64,000 nt of DNA from Nitrospira sp. Its GTDB lineage: Bacteria; Nitrospirota; Nitrospiria; Nitrospirales; Nitrospiraceae. The stretch lies in the NCBI GenBank assembly GCA_024998625.1, contig JACOEL010000015.1:1-64000 (forward strand), read 5' to 3'. Positions 59,916-64,000 of this stretch are shown piece after piece. Under the pieces are notes generated by a model, which worked only from the letters and a program-made list of their open reading frames with translations, ran no database searches and was not told the origin of the DNA. The translations under genes were made by a program, and so were the position numbers. Position 1 is the stretch's first letter; each line of letters begins with the position of its first letter.

Positions 59916-61342
59916 AACACCACCCGTTCGATCAGGAAGACGGTCTGCCCGGCGCGAAGGACCAACGGACGAGACACCCCGGCTTGGGAAGCCCCGCCGC
60001 CTCGAAGCACCGGCTGAATCCGACTCTCGTATTCTCCGGCCGGGACCCACAGGCGGGAAATCTGAATTTCATCCGGCAGGGTCCGCCAACTCCTCGTATC
60101 GGCGACTTCGGACGCCACCGCCAGACCATGCGTGAGCAACCCCACCAAGAGCCCGACCCACGCCGCATCCCCCTTGTTCACGGCATGTTGGGATCCACGG
60201 GTCGCCGCTTCGGCTGCGGTGAATTTCACAGCCGCGCGCGCAAGGGCTTTCGTGGTGATTCCGGACATGCGATCCGACAGGGACTTTTCCGCCAATGCCG
60301 TGCCGTTATACATCAGCTGCGATTGTCCGGTGATCGGCTCTCCGTTTCGCGGCACCAGCGTGATCGATTCGTGCGAGACCTGCGTTTTTTGGGGCACCAA
60401 CCGGGGCAGGGCCACCCGCACGACACGCCCATTCAGGCCATACAAGACACTGTCCGCCACGCGACGTTCCTGACGATTGGACGCGTGAATTACGCCTCGA
60501 TTCAGCAGGACCAGTTGCAGCGCGCTCAGGCTGATCGGAATATCGAGATGCACCTCTTCCTTGCGCGGCGCGCGGCCATTATAGCCGATCACCACCACCT
60601 GAGCGAGATCGGGTTGTCTCTGCAACGACACCCATCCTGTGTCGGGAAACTGCCGACGATACTCCTCGAACTCCGCCGTCATGTGCAGGGCATCGGTGGT
60701 GCGAAGCAGATCTGCGCGAAGCATCGGCGGCATGGGCGTCCTGGCCCACCCCCGCGTGAATTCATAAATCTCATGAGCTTTACGGTAGGCAATGAAGGCA
60801 TTATTGAGATCACCCGTTGCCTCGTACAACAGACCGGTCAGGTAGCGGGCAAACGCATCTTCCCGATACCCGTCTTTTTCTTTGGCGCTGTCCGACAGCA
60901 CGTTCAAGCGATGGTCGATCTGCCGTGCCTCAACCACAGCCTCCATCAGCTGCCCCATCGCCGCATAGTTGAGCGCCTTGATGACGTTGATCATCACGTG
61001 CTCGTAGGGGTCACCTTCGTAGGGCAGCATGGTGTCGTTGGTAAGGAACGCGGCGGTTTCAGTTCGGATGGTCCGGGTATACAGCCGTTCCACTTCCAGC
61101 GAGGCTTGCTCCAGTAGGCTGTTACTCTGCACATAGTCCCCGGCTAGATGGAGCGTCATCCCGCGATCCATACTGTATAGTAGACGATTCCGCGCACCGT
61201 ATTCGGATTCGGCCTGCGCCATGATGGCGTCCGCCCGCCGGGGGTCGTTCGCCAGCAAACTCTGATCGATGAGGAGATAATGATTGGCGGAGAGCCCACA
61301 CCCGGACAGGGTCCACAGCAGGCCCAGGAAGACCACGCGCAT
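59912..61342 (-). CDS. COG3014-family lipoprotein
   Basis: About 476 residues. The preferred ATG at 61342 gives a lipobox TLSGC (Cys15); a TTG 22 codons upstream lies beyond a strong hairpin and is not believed. The mature part begins with a TPR-like region (AGDYVQSNSLLEQASLEVER; ALNYAAMGQLMEAVVEARQI) and later contains VVVIGYNGRAPRKEEVHLDI, LLVGLLTHGLAVASEVADTR and PDEIQISRLWVPAG, as in COG3014 proteins. These are found beside LpoB and LPP20 genes in many Gram-negative bacteria. Its role is presumed to be support of cell-wall synthesis at the outer membrane. Confidence 0.85.
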   Translation of the reverse strand: MRVVFLGLLWTLSGCGLSANHYLLIDQSLLANDPRRADAIMAQAESEYGARNRLLYSMDRGMTLHLAGDYVQSNSLLEQASLEVERLYTRTIRTETAAFLTNDTMLPYEGDPYEHVMINVIKALNYAAMGQLMEAVVEARQIDHRLNVLSDSAKEKDGYREDAFARYLTGLLYEATGDLNNAFIAYRKAHEIYEFTRGWARTPMPPMLRADLLRTTDALHMTAEFEEYRRQFPDTGWVSLQRQPDLAQVVVIGYNGRAPRKEEVHLDIPISLSALQLVLLNRGVIHASNRQERRVADSVLYGLNGRVVRVALPRLVPQKTQVSHESITLVPRNGEPITGQSQLMYNGTALAEKSLSDRMSGITTKALARAAVKFTAAEAATRGSQHAVNKGDAAWVGLLVGLLTHGLAVASEVADTRSWRTLPDEIQISRLWVPAGEYESRIQPVLRGGGASQAGVSRPLVLRAGQTVFLIERVVL

Positions 61343-61360
61343 CCACGGGAGAGAAATGAA

Positions 61361-61384
61361 ACGGCCTCCCTGAAGGGAGGCCGT
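61361..61384 (-). terminator. Hairpin between lpoB and COG3014 genes
   Basis: A perfect 11-bp palindromic stem with two central bases (61361-61384). On the minus strand it is followed by TTTCATTTCTC. It sits in the 80-base gap after the LpoB gene and may cause partial termination, lowering COG3014 and LPP20-like expression relative to LpoB. Confidence 0.6.
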
Positions 61385-61422
61385 GGTCGATGGGGAGTGG
61401 CGTCTCAACAGAATACGTCGGG

Positions 61423-62052
61423 CTAAAAAATCGTTCGTTTCTTCTCGACGACTTTCTTGATTTTTTTCTGCCCGAACCAGGCCTTCACGTTGTTCTCCAT
61501 ATCCACCATTTCCAGGTCGATCTGATAGAAGACCGCTTTGGCCCCGTCCTGCTCATCCAGAATGGTTGAGATGCTCCCGCGCATCATGTAGTCCGCGCCG
61601 ATTTCTTTGCCGGGTGCTTTCTGCGTGTCTTCACGGGCGTGCACGGCCTGCTCGCGCCGCTCCTCGCGCACCTCTTCCCGTTCGCCCTTGCCGGCGACGA
61701 ACGTCACTTTTTGCGAGTTCGTCAGTTCCCGCTCCAGGTCGCTGATGAAGGTCTGCACGTTGATATGTTCATGGCTCTTGTTGAGGACGGTTCCGACGAT
61801 GACGACCGGCTGGCGACTCTTGCCCTTGGTAAAATTGCCGAGCCAGGGATTGCCCAGGGCTTCTCGCACCATGGCTTCAGCCACCATTTGTGAATCGGTG
61901 TCGTTCCAGCGCCCGCTGAGGTCCGTGACGATGCCGGTATCGACGCGCGTCACTTTCGTTTCATGCCCACATCCGCTCACCGCCGCGGCCACAGCCACCA
62001 GCGCTGCGGTCGCGAAGGTCCGGCCCACTGAACGATCCCGCCACTCGATCAT
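61423..62052 (-). CDS. Penicillin-binding protein activator LpoB-like lipoprotein
   Basis: A 209-residue lipoprotein with lipobox AVSGC (Cys28). The mature domain follows the LpoB/COG3417 fold: GIVTDLSGRWNDTDSQMVAE, then QPVVIVGTVLNKSHEHINVQ and TFISDLERELTNSQKVTFVA, ending with GADYMMRGSISTILDE and YQIDLEMVDMENNVKAWFGQ. In E. coli LpoB is anchored in the outer membrane and activates PBP1b. GAGGAGAGAGC precedes the ATG. It is in line with an LPP20 lipoprotein upstream and COG3014 downstream. Confidence 0.9.
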   Translation of the reverse strand: MIEWRDRSVGRTFATAALVAVAAAVSGCGHETKVTRVDTGIVTDLSGRWNDTDSQMVAEAMVREALGNPWLGNFTKGKSRQPVVIVGTVLNKSHEHINVQTFISDLERELTNSQKVTFVAGKGEREEVREERREQAVHAREDTQKAPGKEIGADYMMRGSISTILDEQDGAKAVFYQIDLEMVDMENNVKAWFGQKKIKKVVEKKRTIF

Positions 62053-62090
62053 GCTCTCTCCTCCTGGTCAGCGCGCACCGGCACGTCCGC

Positions 62091-62657
62091 TTACTTCGTC
62101 GCCCGCTTGTCTTCTTCCTTCTCCAGACGATCGAACAACCGGTCGGCATTCTTTCGTACAAAGTCGCGGACCTGCCCGTTCAACTCCTTCGCCTGCTCCA
62201 GATTGTTCTTCATGTCTTCGAGGCTCAGCTTGGTGAGGACATAGTAAGTGCCAGACTTCTCATCTTTGTACCGATCCATCGGCTTCACACCGTTCAGGGT
62301 GACTGCCGAGAAGGTCTTCACCGCCCGTTCGATGTTCTGTTCTTCACTGTTGCGGGAAAAATCGCCGGCGGTCGTCGAGGCCGCATAGTCCCGCATGAGA
62401 TAGGCCGTGTAGGTTTCGAAGGTTTTCGCGATTTCCGCGCGGCTGCGGTTCTCAGCCGTGTCCCAGGCTAAGGGTTCGTTCCGCACGCCCACCACCGACC
62501 CGACACCATAAAAAGACTTATCGCTCTTTTCGTTGAACGCGCCGGAGCCCTTCTTGACCCAGTTCGGAGGCCCCCCGCAGGCAGTCAGCCCGATGAGGAG
62601 TACGAGCGCCAACGCACTGCCGGTGAACTTGGAAAAAGCCCCCTCTACTCTGCGCAT
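62091..62657 (-). CDS. LPP20-family lipoprotein
   Basis: A 188-residue lipoprotein with lipobox GLTAC (Cys27). The segment PPNWVKKGSGAFNEKSDKSF then YGVGSVVGVRNEPLAWDTAE is typical of LPP20-like proteins, followed by a helical domain ENRSRAEIAKTFETYTAYLM. The end is charged. AAGGAGG precedes the ATG at 62657; the open frame runs 51 codons further but those codons lie over the promoter. First gene of the LPP20 - LpoB - COG3014 - LPP20-like cluster. Confidence 0.85.
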   Translation of the reverse strand: MRRVEGAFSKFTGSALALVLLIGLTACGGPPNWVKKGSGAFNEKSDKSFYGVGSVVGVRNEPLAWDTAENRSRAEIAKTFETYTAYLMRDYAASTTAGDFSRNSEEQNIERAVKTFSAVTLNGVKPMDRYKDEKSGTYYVLTKLSLEDMKNNLEQAKELNGQVRDFVRKNADRLFDRLEKEEDKRATK

Positions 62658-62781
62658 ACGATTCCTCCTTGGTGTAACACAGATGAACGCTGACGGCTTC
62701 GTGGTGTGTGGCAAACTGATGGGAGAGAGACGTGTGTGGCTCACTGTCACCCGACACAGTTGGGCGAAAAAAGCAGATTTT

Positions 62782-62810
62782 ATGCTAACATGCACCCCTA
62801 AGACTGTCAA
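62782..62810 (-). promoter_or_regulatory. Promoter of the LPP20-LpoB cluster
   Basis: Perfect -35 TTGACA (62805-62810) and -10 TAGCAT (62782-62787) on the minus strand, exactly 17 bases apart. Transcription would start about 118 bases before the LPP20 start codon at 62657. Confidence 0.6.
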
Positions 62811-62886
62811 CGCGCAACGACTGTTCCGGTTGACGGCAAACTCGAACCATCTACCTAGACGCAGGTCTTACAGAGGAGACAGACAT

Positions 62887-63057
62887 ATGGCTGATGTGCA
62901 GATTGAAGACGGCATCATTAAAGTGGTGCAACTCGATATCCAGGATCCCAAGGCCGCCGCTGTGTTGGCGGAATACCCCCAGGTCCGCTGGCCGGAAATC
63001 ACTCGCCGGGCTTTGAAGATTGGATTGGGGTACCTGAAAGGCGGAGGAAAAGACTAA
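62887..63057 (+). CDS. Small protein of unknown function (RHH-like?)
   Basis: A 56-residue protein. GAGGAGA lies 7-13 bases before the ATG. The pattern GIIKVVQLDIQDPKAAAVLA then VRWPEITRRALKIGLGYLK has a beta-strand followed by two helices, as in ribbon-helix-helix DNA-binding proteins, but the identification is weak. It is divergent from the lipoprotein cluster and overlaps the stop of the caspase-like gene by four bases. Confidence 0.6.
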   Translation: MADVQIEDGIIKVVQLDIQDPKAAAVLAEYPQVRWPEITRRALKIGLGYLKGGGKD

Positions 63058-64000
63058 GGCCCATGTTTCTCGGCTGGAGGAGCACTGCCTTGAACGGCGC
63101 GGATCGCACGTTCACTTTGTCCCCCCAGTTCCAGATATCGACGGAACGCGTCGACGGACTTTTGGGGTTCATTCAAATGGTCGGCGTAGAGCTCGCCGAG
63201 CGAGAAATAGACATCCCCGTAGGCCGGGTTCACCACTAATGCCTGCTGCATGGCCTGCTCGGCTTCCTGGTACTGTCCCTTCTTTGCGAGGGCCAGTGCC
63301 AGGGAGTAGTGGGAATCGGGATTCTGCGGCGCATGTTGCACCGCTGCGCGGGCGGCAAGCAGGGACTCCTCAAGATTCGGCAGCACTTCCAAGCGGATGT
63401 AACTCTTCAACACGTAGGCATCACCGAAAGACGGATCGTAGCCGATCGCGCGGTTGAGCCGTTCCAACGCTTCTTCGGCCGACTTTTGCTGCTGCAGCAA
63501 TGCAAAGGCCTGCTCATACTGAATGCGGGCCTCCCGCATCCGGTCCGCCTCACTCGTCGGTTCCTTCCCGGCCTGGAAGGCGCCTTTTCGCCCTTCAATC
63601 AGGATCACGTCCCCGTCGCCCTCCAACTGCACGAACTGCGGGTGCTGGGCCCCCTTGGTCGCGGCCTCCACGTCCTGCTTAACCTGCGATGCCAGTTCAC
63701 TAGCCATGAGCCAGCCGTTCTTGTTGAGATCGGCAGCCCCCTTCAAGCCGGCAACCAGCGCCGTGACGAACGCACTCTGACCCGCAGCCCGTCCGACCGC
63801 CTCTTCTTTCTCGGCCGCCGTCAGGACCTGAACGGCCCGCTTCTCCGTCTCATCTTCCGGCGACAAGCGGCCTTCGAGTGAAAGCGGCTGCGGCGCGGTC
63901 ACCTCCCATCCCCGGATGTTCGCGTCGAACAGCATCAACATGTGCTTGGAAGCGGACCGCCGGCTGAATTCCTTGAGCTGATCGAACGTGATGGCTTTGG
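63054..64000 (-). CDS. Caspase-like/TPR protein, 5' end beyond the window
   Basis: At least 315 residues; the frame is open to the right edge. The first visible part is a caspase-like (C14) fold: ITFDQLKEFSRRSASKHMLM, then LFDANIRGWEV where the motif of active enzymes would read D-x-C, and QSAFVTALVAGLKGAADLNK with ASELASQVKQDVEAATKGAQ. The expected catalytic Cys is Asn (codon 63918-63920). A TPR region follows from about residue 160: ALERLNRAIGYDPSFGDAYV, YSLALALAKKGQYQEAEQAM and YGDVYFSLGELYADHLNEPQ. This may be a pseudo-caspase scaffold. Signal sequence and catalytic His lie outside the window. Confidence 0.82.
   Translation of the reverse strand, partial: KAITFDQLKEFSRRSASKHMLMLFDANIRGWEVTAPQPLSLEGRLSPEDETEKRAVQVLTAAEKEEAVGRAAGQSAFVTALVAGLKGAADLNKNGWLMASELASQVKQDVEAATKGAQHPQFVQLEGDGDVILIEGRKGAFQAGKEPTSEADRMREARIQYEQAFALLQQQKSAEEALERLNRAIGYDPSFGDAYVLKSYIRLEVLPNLEESLLAARAAVQHAPQNPDSHYSLALALAKKGQYQEAEQAMQQALVVNPAYGDVYFSLGELYADHLNEPQKSVDAFRRYLELGGQSERAIRAVQGSAPPAEKHGP

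Overview
The window looks like a chromosomal segment of a GC-rich, diderm (Gram-negative-type) bacterium. Gene content and protein style (RecA, RadA, TsaB, TatC, LpoB, RND/TolC efflux, many lipoproteins and PilZ/CZB small proteins) fit a Nitrospira-like member of the Nitrospirota; that assignment is inference from family resemblance, as no rRNA or other decisive marker is present. I saw no rRNA, tRNA or CRISPR array.

Layout. 0-7.4 kb: recA, a CgeB-like glycosyltransferase, a PilZ protein, a small lipoprotein, a secreted-protein gene broken by three frame changes, a DUF421 membrane pair, and two exported proteins. 7.7-18 kb: a tightly packed seven-gene minus-strand operon with two lipoproteins at its head (one of 1,399 residues), a membrane protein, an intracellular-type serine hydrolase, a lipoprotein hydrolase with a cysteine nucleophile, a small membrane protein, and a hydrolase carrying C-terminal membrane helices. 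I cannot match it to a described system, and it is the best candidate here for an undescribed envelope machine. 18.7-29.6 kb: small proteins, two tandem MFS exporters, a CZB zinc protein, and an operon of response regulator, RND pump, adaptor and TolC-type channel. 29.6-38.7 kb: housekeeping on the minus strand (cyclophilin, beta-propeller, tatC, rimI, tsaB, DUF4292 lipoprotein, radA, TrmH-type methyltransferase). 38.8-48.2 kb: OPT transporter, RlmI-type methyltransferase, a 2-keto-acid decarboxylase, a two-gene unit resembling a regulator plus membrane-anchored coiled-coil partner, and a GpgS-like glucosyltransferase.

48.4-54.9 kb is an integrated mobile element. A tyrosine integrase sits at one end. 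Imperfect 33-bp direct repeats mark both ends, and they are the last codons of a small host gene (54849-55043): the element supplies a replacement 3' end and the displaced original end survives at 48362-48410. Inside are integrase arm-like repeats at both ends, an Xis-like HTH protein, a Rep/HUH-like protein, a Cys-rich small protein, a GC-rich hairpin block, a zinc-finger protein and a strikingly AT-rich 724-residue ATPase with an unusual Walker A motif, probably cargo and possibly anti-phage.

55-64 kb: proC with a probable leaderless promoter, two exported proteins, a PIN/antitoxin-like pair, a lipoprotein cluster (LPP20 - LpoB - COG3014 - LPP20-like) probably serving peptidoglycan synthesis, and the 3' part of a caspase-like/TPR protein whose expected catalytic Cys is Asn.
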